The notes beneath the pieces are model-generated. The model was not told the DNA's origin and made no database searches. It worked only from the letters and a program-made list of their open reading frames with translations. A DNA stretch of 64,000 nucleotides from Tuctoria greenei (taxonomy: Eukaryota; Streptophyta; Magnoliopsida; Poales; Poaceae): contig JAYESD010000001.1 of assembly GCA_036927565.1 (NCBI GenBank), forward strand, positions 268,657,560 to 268,721,559, in the 5' to 3' direction. Shown here piece after piece: positions 1 through 10,223 of the stretch (its first letter is position 1; each line of letters starts with the position of its first letter). The position numbers and the translations under genes were made by a program.

Positions 1-1050
1 TGCTATTTGGACCATTAGGGATGCTCGGGGAAGGAGTAGTCGGATTGGGTTTGTTGATGATTGGTGGGACAACCCTGGGATCCGAATGGCTCAAGAGGGG
101 GCCCTTGGTTGAAGATGTGCTCTGTAGGAGACATCGCCACCAGTGAAACCTCAGTGGGATCTAAATAGGATAGTAATCCCTTTGTAAAGGCTATTTTGTG
201 ATCTCTTGGCCACACACCTAAGGAAGTGTGAGACGGCATAATTGAGATTCTATAATCATCAAAAGGTGATGAAATCACAAACACGTGAGTAAAGCGGTAC
301 AACCTCTGCAGAGTGTGTCTAAAACTATCATGATAGTCGTGCTCCCGGTTATGAGCACCTGGACAACTTCCATGATTAGAGGGAACTCGGTATTGGGATG
401 GTTATGGTTTTAGTAATGGTTATGGCTAGTTATGGATTTATTTCTGGTATTGAATATGGTTATTGGCAATGGTGAAATTTGGAATTATTGATGATGATAG
501 TGAATTCAGATTGGTATTATGATATTACTTATGATTATGATGGGTTTACTTCACATACATGTAATATATTGTTTTTTCAAATGTTTTAATGTACTTTTCA
601 GCACTTAACCATTATTATATTCATCATTTGAATCAGCCACATGTCATACTTTCCACACTTGTTGAGTACGACATGTACTCACTCTTGCAATCCCCCCCCC
701 CAACAGTTGCAGGTCGGGATTGGTAGTTTAATTGCGATAATACGGAGTTCTAGGCCGTGTCTACCGTCAGCTTTGCTTGTGGTGTTATTAGAGCTACGCT
801 ATCCCTTATGCTTAGTTTGCTTAGTCGCTTAATTAGTTTATTTCCGCTGCATTAGTTGAACTTGTCATGAATATTCATTAGAGTTTGTATTCGAGGATAA
901 TATGGTTTGTTTAATAAAATTTGGTAAATTAATCTTGTCATGTGGTAATTTTCTGTATACTCTTTTGTGAATGCAATCGTGTATGTGTGATGAAGATCTT
1001 GGGCACACATATGCGTTAGCTTGGTTTATTTTTCGAAATCGGGTGTCACA
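1..1050 (+). mobile_element. Tekay-type Gypsy LTR, 3' part (cut by window start)
   Basis: This stretch matches the last ~1.05 kb of the LTRs of the complete element at 10224-20251, including the GATCTCTTGGCCACACACC motif, the C-rich run near 690 and the GGGTGTCACA end. It ends at 1050 and is followed directly by GTAAT, the expected position of a 5-bp target duplication, and then by another LTR family. No internal coding sequence follows, so it is either a solo LTR or a 3' LTR whose body lies left of the window. Confidence 0.85.
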
Positions 1051-1434
1051 GTAATTAAGCATATTAATTGTGTATTAAGCATCAGTAACCGCCAGGGCCA
1101 CATGTCGGGTCAGGCTAACGATGTAACGACCAATCTTTGTGCTATAAAAGGACTGGTCCAGCGATACACGGGGGAGACCTCTACACGCACACATGCGCTC
1201 AACGCATGTTGAGACAAGACACTCTAGTCTTTCACTCTCAAGCGCTCAAACGCTCAATAAAACAACAACACATACCCGTGGAGTAGGGTATTACGCTCAG
1301 GCAGCCCGAACCATGTAAATCCTCGTGTCAACTTGTCACCTTGTTCTGAAACTCTGCGCGCCCACAACCGAACTACAAACTCCGCGGGCTGCCAACGGTA
1401 GTACCGGGAGAATTGCCGGAATCACTCTCCGACA
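1051..1434 (+). mobile_element. Tat-like Gypsy LTR, 3' fragment
   Basis: This is clearly homologous to the right half of the LTR at 4153-5024: CATCAGTAACCGCCAGGGCC, a GCTATAAAAGGA TATA box, CCCGTGGAGTAGG, and a terminal CTCTCCGACA. Its left part is missing because the Tekay LTR ending at 1050 was inserted into it. No coding sequence is attached. Confidence 0.75.
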
Positions 1435-2898
1435 GTATGGATTACTGGAGATTACCATTTATTACTCATTTTCATTAACAGATGTGTACTCTCAGTAAAA
1501 GGTTGACTTTAATGTCTTAATGTGTTCTGAAGTCTATTTTGACAAGATATTGTCCTACAGGGTATACTTGTAAGAACACAACTATATGAATTTTACTCTT
1601 ATTTCATAGTCTATAAAATGTGAGTAATCTTAAATAAACTCAAGAACAGACACAGGAGCAAGACCGTAATGCTCCAACTATAGGCATGGCTTTATGCAGC
1701 CTAGTATCAGTGATGCTTTCATGTGAAATTTGCTCACATAAAACTAGCAATTCAAAGCTATGTCTATTGCAAAGTTGCGAGTATGTGAATCATGAAATGC
1801 TAGGTGTAGCTCAACCCGTAACGGGTTTGCACTACAAAGCTGGTATATTAAAGTGCAAAAATGTTACTTGTAGACCTTGACTTTTGGCGGGGATTGTTGG
1901 GATTTGTCCTGTACGGTGCAGCCCATTTGTGGGCTGATTTATTTGGGCCAACTTCCTTGATAGAAAGCCAAGGTGGTGTGGAGAGGTCGCTAGGATGTTT
2001 AATCCCACATTGCCCATCTAGATGGGTGTTCTCCAGTATATATAGTGGCTATTGGAGTGGTTCTCAACATGAGAATTATGAGGGAGATGAAGGATGCTGC
2101 TATGAACACAAATATAAGCACGCGTGCGTTTAGTGATTTTCTCTTATTTTTCGTGTGAATTGTGACTTGCAACGTTGCGCGTTCGCGTCATGACGAGTGG
2201 TGTTCCATAAAGTCATTATTTTTCTGCCATGCATATAAAAGGAAATATTTCATCACACCTAGACTGCTACGTCAACAGGTGGAGTAACTTGAGGCATAAT
2301 TGTAGGTGCACGTTTAATGTGCACAAATGCTTCAGAACTGCTCATTAGTTGCATGTTGAGAGACTTCAAAGGGCGATTCCTGGAATTATGGCAGAACGAA
2401 TCTGAGGCGGTTGCTGATCCTTTAGTATAAGGAGACGTCCTATATACCACAAAAGACACACACAAGCACAAAAACTCGCCTCTCTCACAAAATACTCCGC
2501 ACCGCAGTTTTTTACCTTGTCGTCTCTTCGTCCGTTGTGCAGCGGACTGAGAGGGAGCGGTGTCTCTGATCCGACACCGATGATCTGAAGACCTGCACAG
2601 GTGCCGACGATCAGGTTTCTGGGAAGTGTATTCACACGACCGCTTGCAGCATTTTCTTCGTCCTCAACTTCTCTGTCAAGTTCGTCATAGGATCCTCTAC
2701 TTCTTAGCGGGATTTTTGTGAGTAATTACTCGATCCATGACTAATTCGATGCTTGCTATGAGCGATATGTTTGCATTTGTTTAAATTAATTTTTGTGTAA
2801 TATTCGTAGTGTTCATGTTGACTGCTAGTATATTTGATCTTGTTATTTCCTTGTTTTGATTTATTAAATTAAGTGCATGTCATGTGTATTTCTCTACA
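1435..2898 (+). mobile_element. Probable 3' end of a Copia-type element (3' UTR, PPT, LTR)
   Basis: A non-coding stretch ends in a purine-rich tract, GGCGGGGAT at about 1886-1894, followed directly by TGTTGGGATTTG. That is the usual PPT/LTR junction of plant Copia elements. The LTR-like part from 1895 has a TATA box (GTATATATAG, about 2037) and would end near CTCTACA at 2898. The right boundary is a guess from the CA end, because no second LTR or target duplication is available. The family call is inference. Confidence 0.4.
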
Positions 2899-3640
2899 GA
2901 GTGCGTTGCTAATAATGTTGTAAGTGCTGTGAGGTCCACGTTTTTAGAGTAAGTTTTAAAGTATGCTGATGAGGATGCTCTAAGACCTGCTCACCGCATT
3001 GAGAAAAGAATGAACGGAATGGCTTATGTGGCTTCCGCAGGAAATGGGTGCGGGCCACGCTCGTCTCCAGTCTTCAACTCTATCTTCGGTGTCTCGCGTT
3101 GCTCTGATAAAGGAATCATGGTTACACGTAGGCGGTGAGGTCTCTGTATTTGGTTTCCGCTTGTCACTCCAGCACGCGTCCGCGACATCTGCGCATGGAG
3201 ACGGTTGGCGGCCAGCTGGCCTGCTGCACCTGTACCGTTTGTATCCGTTCGGAGATTAGCAGGGTCCGCAAATGTTTAACACGCGTTTCGTGACACGTGT
3301 TGACGTGGACCAACGGGCCGCTCGCAGCCTCGCGAACTGTGTGATAATATCAGCTACAAGCAAAATGATCTTCAAATTGTGTGATAATATTCATAAACGA
3401 AACATAACTCCTATTTTCTATCTGGCATAAACATAGTATAAGCAAACATTTGATGGATACTCGTATAACTGTTTTTATGCTACCGTCGCGAAAAAGGCCG
3501 AGGGCAAAACGGGAAGGAACCGATCGGATACATCTGGTTAAGGGAACATCATAACGGAACACGGACTTGCATGCGAACCCAAACTATTTTCTTGGAGGAA
3601 CATCAAAGCCCAGACCCATATATGGACACAGTTCAAATTG
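2899..3640. other. Intergenic, nothing recognised
   Basis: I found no ORF with recognisable protein sequence, no RNA gene and no clear repeat boundary here. The last nine bases (3632-3640) are the probable left target duplication of the MULE-like element that follows. Confidence 0.4.
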
Positions 3641-5638
3641 GGATTTTTTCCCATTTTAACCTCATTTTATAACAAATTTACAATATTAGCTACTAATTTT
3701 TTTTGTCAATCTAACCTCCTTGCCGTATACCTGGTGCACGACTTGCCATGCGGTAGGGAGCCGTCCACCTCCACTTGCCACGTGGCAGCACATGTGACGT
3801 CTCAAAATTTTTGGTTTTTCTTCATTTTTTGGTGCATATTTTAAAATACTTAGAGACATATTTTAGAAATATTGTTATTGACGAAAATGTAGTAGACAAT
3901 GTGTACTACATATCCTTCAATAACTATATTTCTAAAATATATCTCTAGGTATTTCAAATAGCCGTTCAAAATTGAATAAAACTCAGCAAAATTGGGTTGC
4001 ACAGGCAAATTTGCTGAGTTCAGTCACTTTTCGACGATAAGTTTAAAATAACTAGATACATATTTTGGAAATGTTAATATAGGATAACTGTAAATCACAA
4101 TCTTTACTACATTTTATTCAATAACAACATTTCAAAAATGTATCTAGGTATTTGTCGGTACCCTATGTACCGGATACCCTTTGAGACTGCAAAGAGCGCA
4201 AAGGAATTTCACCTGTATGAGTTGAAGACCTCCAAGGGCCCCACGTGTCATACGGAACCGGACTTGTCTCCCTTCTATGGTTAGTCCCGGTGCCGCCACG
4301 TGTATCATAAAACCGGAGTTACATTCCATACATGGAAAAGCCCCGGACTAGATACCTGTGTAGCACCCTCAGACCTAACCCCCGACACAGGGAAGCTCCG
4401 GTACTGAAATGTGTACAACAGCGCCGGTCCTACCCATCCTAGACGGTAAGCTCCGGAGCTGTCACGCATCTTCCTGCCAGACCTTCGACTTCAACAGGCT
4501 GATTGGCGGACCTCCAACGGCTCGGACCTTCAAGGGACATTAAAGCTTCAAGACCCGATTATGTATCATTAATGCTGTCTTAATGACACACGATCGGAGG
4601 ACCCTTAATACCAGTAACGCCACTATCAAGGCGCGTTATCACGCTATTAAGGGGGATTAAGTACATTAACCGTGTATTAGACATCAGTAACCGCCAGGGC
4701 CACATGTCGGGTCAGGCTGATGATGTAACGGTCAGTCCTTGTACTATAAAAGGATCGACCGAGCGATACAAAGGGGACCTCTCTAGACTCCTGACTCACG
4801 CGACACAAGCGCTCAGAACGCTCTAGTCTCTCACACTCAAGTGCTCAATACAACGACAACCACACCCGTGGAGTAGGATATTACGTTCAGGCGGCTCGAA
4901 CCACGTAAATCCCCGTGTCAATTTGCCACCTTGTTCTGAATCTCTGCGCGCCCACAACCGAACTACAAACTCCGCAGGCTACCAACGGTAGTACCGGGAG
5001 AATTGTCGGAACCAAACTCTGACAATAATTTAAATTAGGTATCCAAAAGTGAATGAAACTAAGAAATTTTGGGTTGTAGAGGCAAATTTGCTGAGTTTGG
5101 TCACTTTTGAACGGTTATTTTAAAATATTTAGAGAGATATTTTGGAAATATTATTACAGAATAAAATGTAGTAAAGATTGTTATTTATAGTTACTACAGT
5201 ATAAATATTTCCTAAATATATATATCTATGTATTTTAAAAGAGCCGTCGAAATGTGACTAAACTCAGCAAATTTGCCTCTACAGCGCAAATTTGTTGAGT
5301 TTTATTCACTTTTGGATGGTTATTTCAAAATATCTAGAGACATATTTTGGAAATGTTGTTATTTAGGAAACTGTGGTACACATTGTGTACTATATTTTTC
5401 TTAATATAAACATTTCTGAGATATGTCTATAGATATTTTAAAATAGGCGCCCAAATATGAATAAAAATCAAATTTTTTGAGACGCCACATGTGCTGCCAT
5501 GTGGCATGTCGTCTGGCTCTCTGCCACGTGGCAAGTCGTCCACTAGGTGGACCGTAAGAAGGTGACATTGACAAAAAATAAAATTGAGTAGTTAATATTA
5601 TAAATTTATTATAAAATGATGCTAAAATGGGAAAAATT
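3641..5638. mobile_element. Non-autonomous MULE-like element with long inverted arms
   Basis: The left end (TTTTTCCCATTTTA from about 3646) and the reverse complement of the right end align for hundreds of bases. The match continues through a CATTTTATAA block, a TTTGTCAAT block, and a TGCCACGTGGCA/CACATGTG block (3776-3800 against 5485-5533). Candidate 9-bp target duplications are TTCAAATTG (3632-3640) and CTCAAACTG (5639-5647), differing by two transitions. Long TIRs and 9-bp duplications fit Mutator-like elements. No transposase is present. Between the arms are repeated AT-rich palindromic units and an inserted LTR. A foldback element is the alternative. Confidence 0.6.
4153..5024 (+). mobile_element. 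Solo LTR, Tat-like Gypsy family
   Basis: It begins TGTCGGTACC and ends CTCTGACA. It has a TATA box (ACTATAAAAGGA, about 4743) and the same 3' half as the fragment at 1051-1434. It lies inside the MULE-like element and interrupts its repeated arm sequence. No body and no second LTR are present. The flanking pentamers GTATT and ATAAT do not match, so the target duplication is either decayed or lost. Confidence 0.7.
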
Positions 5639-5661
5639 CTCAAACTGGTGATAATGGTCAC

Positions 5662-5825
5662 TCAGGCCCTTTAAGGCCTGATCTCCTGGGCTGTGCAGAG
5701 TTAGAAGCCCACGCACGGCCAATTGGGACAAGCTCCATATCTGTCAGACCATGTCGAACCAACGGCTGAGATTACCTCCTACCCAAAACCCTAGCCCCCA
5801 AACAGCCGCCTCCATTATAAGTAGC
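5662..5825 (+). promoter_or_regulatory. eS17 promoter: GGCC inverted repeat, telo box, TATA
   Basis: An inverted pair TCAGGCC/GGCCTGA (5662-5681) with a 6-bp spacer is followed by a TGGGCT element, a telo-box AAAACCCTAG (5785-5794) and a TATA-like CATTATAAG (about 5813). Telo boxes combined with GGCCCA/site II elements are typical of plant ribosomal-protein promoters. Transcription would start near 5845. That leaves a pyrimidine- and GC-rich leader with no ATG before 5950. Confidence 0.6.
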
Positions 5826-5949
5826 TTTCCTTCTCTTACTTTTTCGAGTTACCTTGCCCTAGCCCTCGAGCCGCCGCCGCCATCTAGCGCCGTGCCGCCG
5901 TCGCTGCCGGAGAAGGGGAGGGAGCCGCCATCGCCACCCGCAAGCAGCC

Positions 5950-6375
5950 ATGGGTCGCGTCCGCACCAAGACCGTGAAGAAGACCTCCAGACAGGTGATC
6001 GAGAAGTACTACTCGCGCATGACCCTCGATTTCCACACCAACAAGAAGGTGCTCGAGGAGGTGTCGATCCTCCCCTCGAAGCGCCTCCGTAACAAGGTGG
6101 CCGGCTTCACCACGCACCTGATGCGCCGCATCCAGCGCGGCCCCGTCCGCGGCATCTCCCTCAAGCTGCAGGAGGAGGAGCGCGAGCGCCGCATGGACTT
6201 CGTGCCGGAGAAGTCGGCACTCGAGGTCGACGCCATCCAGGTCGACAAGGAGACCATGGAGATGCTCGCCTCGCTCGGCATGGCCGACCTCCCCGGCGTC
6301 GAGCGCCAGGAGGTCTCCACTGCCCCTGCCTACGCCCGCCCGCCGTACGGTGGTCCCCGCCGCGACCGCAACTAG
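5950..6375 (+). CDS. RPS17: 40S ribosomal protein eS17
   Basis: This encodes eukaryotic ribosomal protein eS17, a component of the small cytosolic subunit head. The 141-residue product opens MGRVRTKTVKKTSRQVIEKY and continues through the conserved helical core, including SILPSKRLRNKVAGF (about 41-55) and HLMRRIQRGPVRGISLKLQ (about 58-76). It ends in the plant-type tail rich in Tyr, Pro, Gly and Arg. Length and sequence are those expected for a plant eS17, with no breaks. It is a single exon. The start sits in a strong context (AGCAGCCATGGG) and is the first ATG after the predicted transcription start. A ribosomal-protein-type promoter lies directly upstream. Coding GC is high, as usual in grass genes, in contrast to the AT-rich flanks. 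Confidence 0.97.
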   Translation: MGRVRTKTVKKTSRQVIEKYYSRMTLDFHTNKKVLEEVSILPSKRLRNKVAGFTTHLMRRIQRGPVRGISLKLQEEERERRMDFVPEKSALEVDAIQVDKETMEMLASLGMADLPGVERQEVSTAPAYARPPYGGPRRDRN

Positions 6376-6940
6376 GCTTACCCACCGCTCATCGCCGTCG
6401 TTTGTTGCCTCATGATCAAATCGCCCGCTTAATACTATGTTTAAGTTGTTTTAGATCTCTGGTCCCTTTTGTGGCAATTAAGTTTTGAACCTTGATGTGA
6501 TGCCTTTAATTCTAGAATTTGGTATGCATATGGACATGAGATTTGCCTTCTCGTACCAGTGGAATCTTAATGCTTTTATAAATTACTGTGATGCTTACGC
6601 CTGCTTGCTTAATGTTATGTGTTGCATGCCAGTAGTCGTTATCCTGGTTGAAGTTTCTGGAGAAGCGATTCATCTGATTGTGTTACATAGTTGCTTTTTT
6701 TAAGTTAGACTGTTCATGTTATTCAAATATTACATGGATTTGGGGAATGATAATCTGTGAACTTCTTAACAAACCTTGTTGACTTGATCCCTTGAATTGT
6801 TTCCCAGTTTTGTGCTCGTTTGTGAGCTTGTTTGCTGCGATACCATTATTTGTTTCCTGGGCTGTCATTACTGTTGAGAAGTTACCTGATAGGAGATGAC
6901 AAATCAGTAGTTGAGTTTGCTTAGTTTCTGCTTGACTTTA

Positions 6941-6992
6941 TTGGATAGTATGCTATGTATCTACCCTTGGATAGTATGCTATGTATCTACCC
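6941..6992. repeat. Perfect 26-bp tandem duplication
   Basis: Two adjacent identical 26-bp copies begin TTGGATAGTATGC, at 6941-6966 and 6967-6992. They lie in the eS17 3' flank. Exact identity suggests a recent duplication by slippage. Confidence 0.9.
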
Positions 6993-8172
6993 ATATATGT
7001 GCTAGAATTGATACTGAATATTGTTATGAAATTTTCATAGCCTGGTTCTTGTTTGCGCTTGACCGCAAATTAACAAACGTTTACTATCAATGTGTTGATA
7101 TGTATTGTTCCTCACCCTGCTCTTGTTAGTCCTAGTTAATATGTACAATTAATGCTGTTGATATGTATGGTATACCATGTTGGCTCTTGTTAAATTACAA
7201 CTTTATCTTTTGCGAATGTTTACAGTTAGTAGTTCACAGAGCGGAGTACATTGGTTACTTGTTAGCAGAGTGATCGTTTTTCTGTAGCTGTTTGTGGTTG
7301 CATGAATTCAGAATGTTTCACGTAGCAATTTTTTACAGTTACCAGTATCATTTACAGCAATTGCTGTTGCATTCTACTGTCGACGGATGTCTCTTATTAT
7401 TCTGTCTCCGGTAACAATATTCTGTACAGTTTACGACATTATATTTGAATATATGCTGCATGTTTATTCCGGACTACTGTTTGCATTTGAGAAAAAGATT
7501 TCGCTGCATCCTAAAATTTTGTTGCTTTTTTTTGTATAAAAATGAACCAAAACATGATAACTTTCTGAGATGGGGTAGTAAAGCAAATGCAATACGTGTT
7601 CTCTCTTCGCGGTTGTAGAAGAAATACACACCCCGGCAAAAAGGCAACTAGTTTCTTGATCTCACAAAAAAAACGAAGGTAAGACGTGGCTACAAAGAAA
7701 GCTACGAGGTGTTTGCTGTTGTGATTTTGAGAAGGATCATCCATCTTTCCCCAACACTTTGTTCGTCCCGGTGGGTTGATTGATTGGCGAATGCAGGTCG
7801 GAATAGCCCCGGCCAATTGGTAAACCATTCGCCATGCTCTCATACAGAGTGATCATGATCAAGCCGTACCGCCGCCGAGTCTTGCGTACAAAGTGATCAA
7901 GAGAAGTTACAGCGGTGCGCACCCGAAAACCCCCGACATCTCGCCGTCTCTTTCACTGTTAGCAACACAGAAATGTGGCTTCGTCAAAGTGTATGTGGTC
8001 GGTTCCCGTGTATGCATGTGCCACAGGCTAGTTTTTCTTAATTTCGCAAGCACTGATAAAGTGTTTGTTGGCTGGTGAAGCCCATACATGTATTGTGTTA
8101 TTTGAAAAAAAAAACATACGTGTACTTCTTTCCACCAATATGACATCATACGTTTTTTACCAAAGTTGTTTA

Positions 8173-8244
8173 CTATACTTCCGTTTCTAATTAAATGTTT
8201 GTCACATGTTAACGAACGACAAACTTTTAAAGACAGAAAGAATA
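8173..8244. mobile_element. Degenerate Stowaway-like MITE
   Basis: This is an imperfect palindrome of about 70 bp. The left arm (ACTTCCGTTTCTAA ... GTTTGTC) pairs with the right arm (GACAAAC ... AGACAGAAAGAAT), and both ends are next to TA. The layout is that of short Stowaway-type elements in grasses. The arms are degraded, so the call is tentative. Confidence 0.35.
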
Positions 8245-8822
8245 CTTTTTATGTAGTTTTTGCTCGAAGAAAGCTGCAAAACTGAGTCAAAGTTCACCGT
8301 GCACACCAACACCGTACCCCCGCTATCAAACGCTAGCTGCCAATATCCCTAAACGAACCTGACGTCGTCGTCCAAGTCCAAGCTTGATCGTCTCCGTGCT
8401 CACGCAGCAACTCGATCGCCTAGACGAAAGTAACACCGCTGGCGCACCATAGGTGCACGTTAGCCTAGCGACACACGGCGAAACCCGTTGCCACTTGCCT
8501 GGTCGCGCGCGAGCTCGGCGTTGTGAGAAGCTAGTGTGGCCGTGGCGACACAAGTCAACGGCGAGTAGATGAGAGGTTAGGTATAAGAAACTATAATTAA
8601 GTTCTGAAATTATACGTGGCAGCTCACATTGCATTTTCCCAGCTGCCACAATAGCTAATGTTAACAATTACGTACATGGATGTACTCAAAAAGATTCAGA
8701 AACAATCAGTGAGAAAATTGAATGTCGCCAACGACTTTTATATCAGTTATCGACATTACTGTCCACAGAGAGGAGAATGGACAACAAGAGCAGCTCAGGT
8801 TCAACGAACCGCTACCGCGCGC

Positions 8823-8852
8823 GCTCGCTCGCTCGCTCGTCGCTACATATAT
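8823..8852 (+). promoter_or_regulatory. OFP core promoter: GCTC repeat and TATA-like site
   Basis: A short (GCTC)n run (8823-8838) is followed by CATATAT (8846-8852), about 125 bp upstream of the OFP start codon. A second TATA-like TTATATC lies near 8738. Which one is used cannot be told from sequence. Confidence 0.35.
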
Positions 8853-8977
8853 CGCTCTGACCGGCTGACCCTCTCCGCCGGCCTCGACTGCTCGACCCTC
8901 GCTTTTGACTCTTGTCCCCGACCACCACCACCTCCCCTCCTCGTACAGCGCAAACATCAGTCGCCAGCGGCGGGGCC

Positions 8978-9883
8978 ATGGGCGGCCGGCGGAAGTTTTG
9001 TCTCTCTGACATGATCCTCAGCTGCTGGTTCTATAAGCCCCGCGACAAGCGCCGCGCGGATGGCCGCTTCGGGGCCGGTGGCGCGATTGTGACACATCAG
9101 TCGCCGTCGTCGTCGCCGTTTCTGGGAGCCAAGGGGAGCCCGCAGCCAGCCGGCACGCCGAAGCCCTTACCCGTGCCGATGCCGTACAGGGCGTCCTGCT
9201 ACTGCGCCTCCAGGGACCGGGTGCTCCAGCCGTCGCCGGCCCCGCAGCCAACGAGGGCCTGGGCCGCCGCCACGGAGGATCGTCGTCCCCAGACTCAGTC
9301 GTATTCGTCAAGGAGCTACAATAGGCAAAGTGTGGGGCCAGACACTTTCGTCGGGCGCGATGGCGGCGACGTTGGAAGGCGGGCGGTGAAGGCACCGTCG
9401 TCGTCGAAGAACGTCTTCACATGCAAGGCGGTCGCGTCGTCTGATACGGACATCATCTTCGACCTCAGTGCCGAGAACATGCCCGAGAGTGTGCGCCGTC
9501 CGATCGTGACCAGGCCGACGAGGAGGGGGGTCGACAGGTACGAGCCGGAGGAGAGGCACCTCGTCCACCACGCCGCTGCGTCGGGGCAGGGCAGGAAGGG
9601 AAATTCAAAGCGCCCTCCCGTGTCCTCGGGGCGCCGCCTCAAGACGCGCGCCAACATCACATCACTCGCGGAGAGCTTCGCCGTCGCGAAGGCGTCGGTC
9701 GACCCACGGAAGGACTTCCACGAGTCCATGGAGGAGATGATTGCCGAAAAGGGCATCCGCGACGCCGGCGACCTGGAGGACCTCCTTGGCTGCTACCTCG
9801 CCCTCAACGCCGCCGAGCACCACGACCTCATCGTCGAGGTTTTCGAGGAGATTTGTGCGAGCCTCGCCTGCGTCAACCCGTGA
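8978..9883 (+). CDS. OFP: OVATE family protein (transcriptional repressor)
   Basis: This encodes a single-exon OVATE family protein of 301 residues. The family consists of plant transcriptional repressors that act with TALE homeodomain proteins in organ shape and secondary growth. Residues 3-20 (RRKFCLSDMILSCWFYKP) match the conserved OFP N-terminal motif. A basic, Ser/Pro-rich linker follows, with FDLSAENM near residue 170 as a possible repression motif. The C-terminal OVATE domain (about 240-297) contains DFHESMEEMI, GDLEDLLGCYLALN and IVEVFEEI. I chose ATG 8978 for its strong GGGCCATGGG context; the frame stays open upstream to 8912 but has no earlier ATG. The gene is intact and GC-rich. 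Which OFP paralogue it is cannot be decided here. Confidence 0.93.
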   Translation: MGGRRKFCLSDMILSCWFYKPRDKRRADGRFGAGGAIVTHQSPSSSPFLGAKGSPQPAGTPKPLPVPMPYRASCYCASRDRVLQPSPAPQPTRAWAAATEDRRPQTQSYSSRSYNRQSVGPDTFVGRDGGDVGRRAVKAPSSSKNVFTCKAVASSDTDIIFDLSAENMPESVRRPIVTRPTRRGVDRYEPEERHLVHHAAASGQGRKGNSKRPPVSSGRRLKTRANITSLAESFAVAKASVDPRKDFHESMEEMIAEKGIRDAGDLEDLLGCYLALNAAEHHDLIVEVFEEICASLACVNP

Positions 9884-10218
9884 AGAACCGCAAGCAGGAC
9901 ATCATCAGCCACCGTGATCAGTGCATCGATCGACAATGCAGATCATTACTTAGTTTTGTTCTTGTTTTCTCTTGTTAATTGTAGCAATAAGAACTCTGTA
10001 AGGACAACAAAAGAAAATTCAGGTCGATATGCCAAATTTGGTTCTTTACAAGTTCGTGCTCGTGCTCGTTGTTGATTCCCGCAGTGAACAGTAGTATCTA
10101 CTGTTTTTGGATATTTTTATTTATTACTGGCTAGTTCATTTTTTATAAGAAAGCGATTGCGAATTTTGTGATGCGACCACTTTTAGTATAATCGTGTCTT
10201 TCTCTCCGCCTAGCAACG
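9884..10218. other. OFP 3' UTR and flank
   Basis: This AT-rich sequence follows the OFP stop codon, with AATAAGAA-like polyadenylation signals near 9985. No other gene is seen. It ends in GTATC (10219-10223), the left target duplication of the next element. Confidence 0.5.
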
Positions 10219-10223
10219 GTATC

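Larger units (their letters stand above)
6376..8650. other. Intergenic DNA between eS17 and OFP
   Basis: This AT-rich non-coding DNA starts with the eS17 3' UTR. It includes a 26-bp tandem duplication (6941-6992) and a small palindromic MITE-like segment (about 8173-8244). I see no supported gene here; the short ORFs have no family resemblance. Confidence 0.5.

Noticed and set aside
2709..2713. GGGAT as a right target duplication matching 1890-1894
   Set aside because: The left GGGAT is part of the polypurine tract before the LTR, and the proposed LTR would end in AGC instead of CA. I treat the match as chance.
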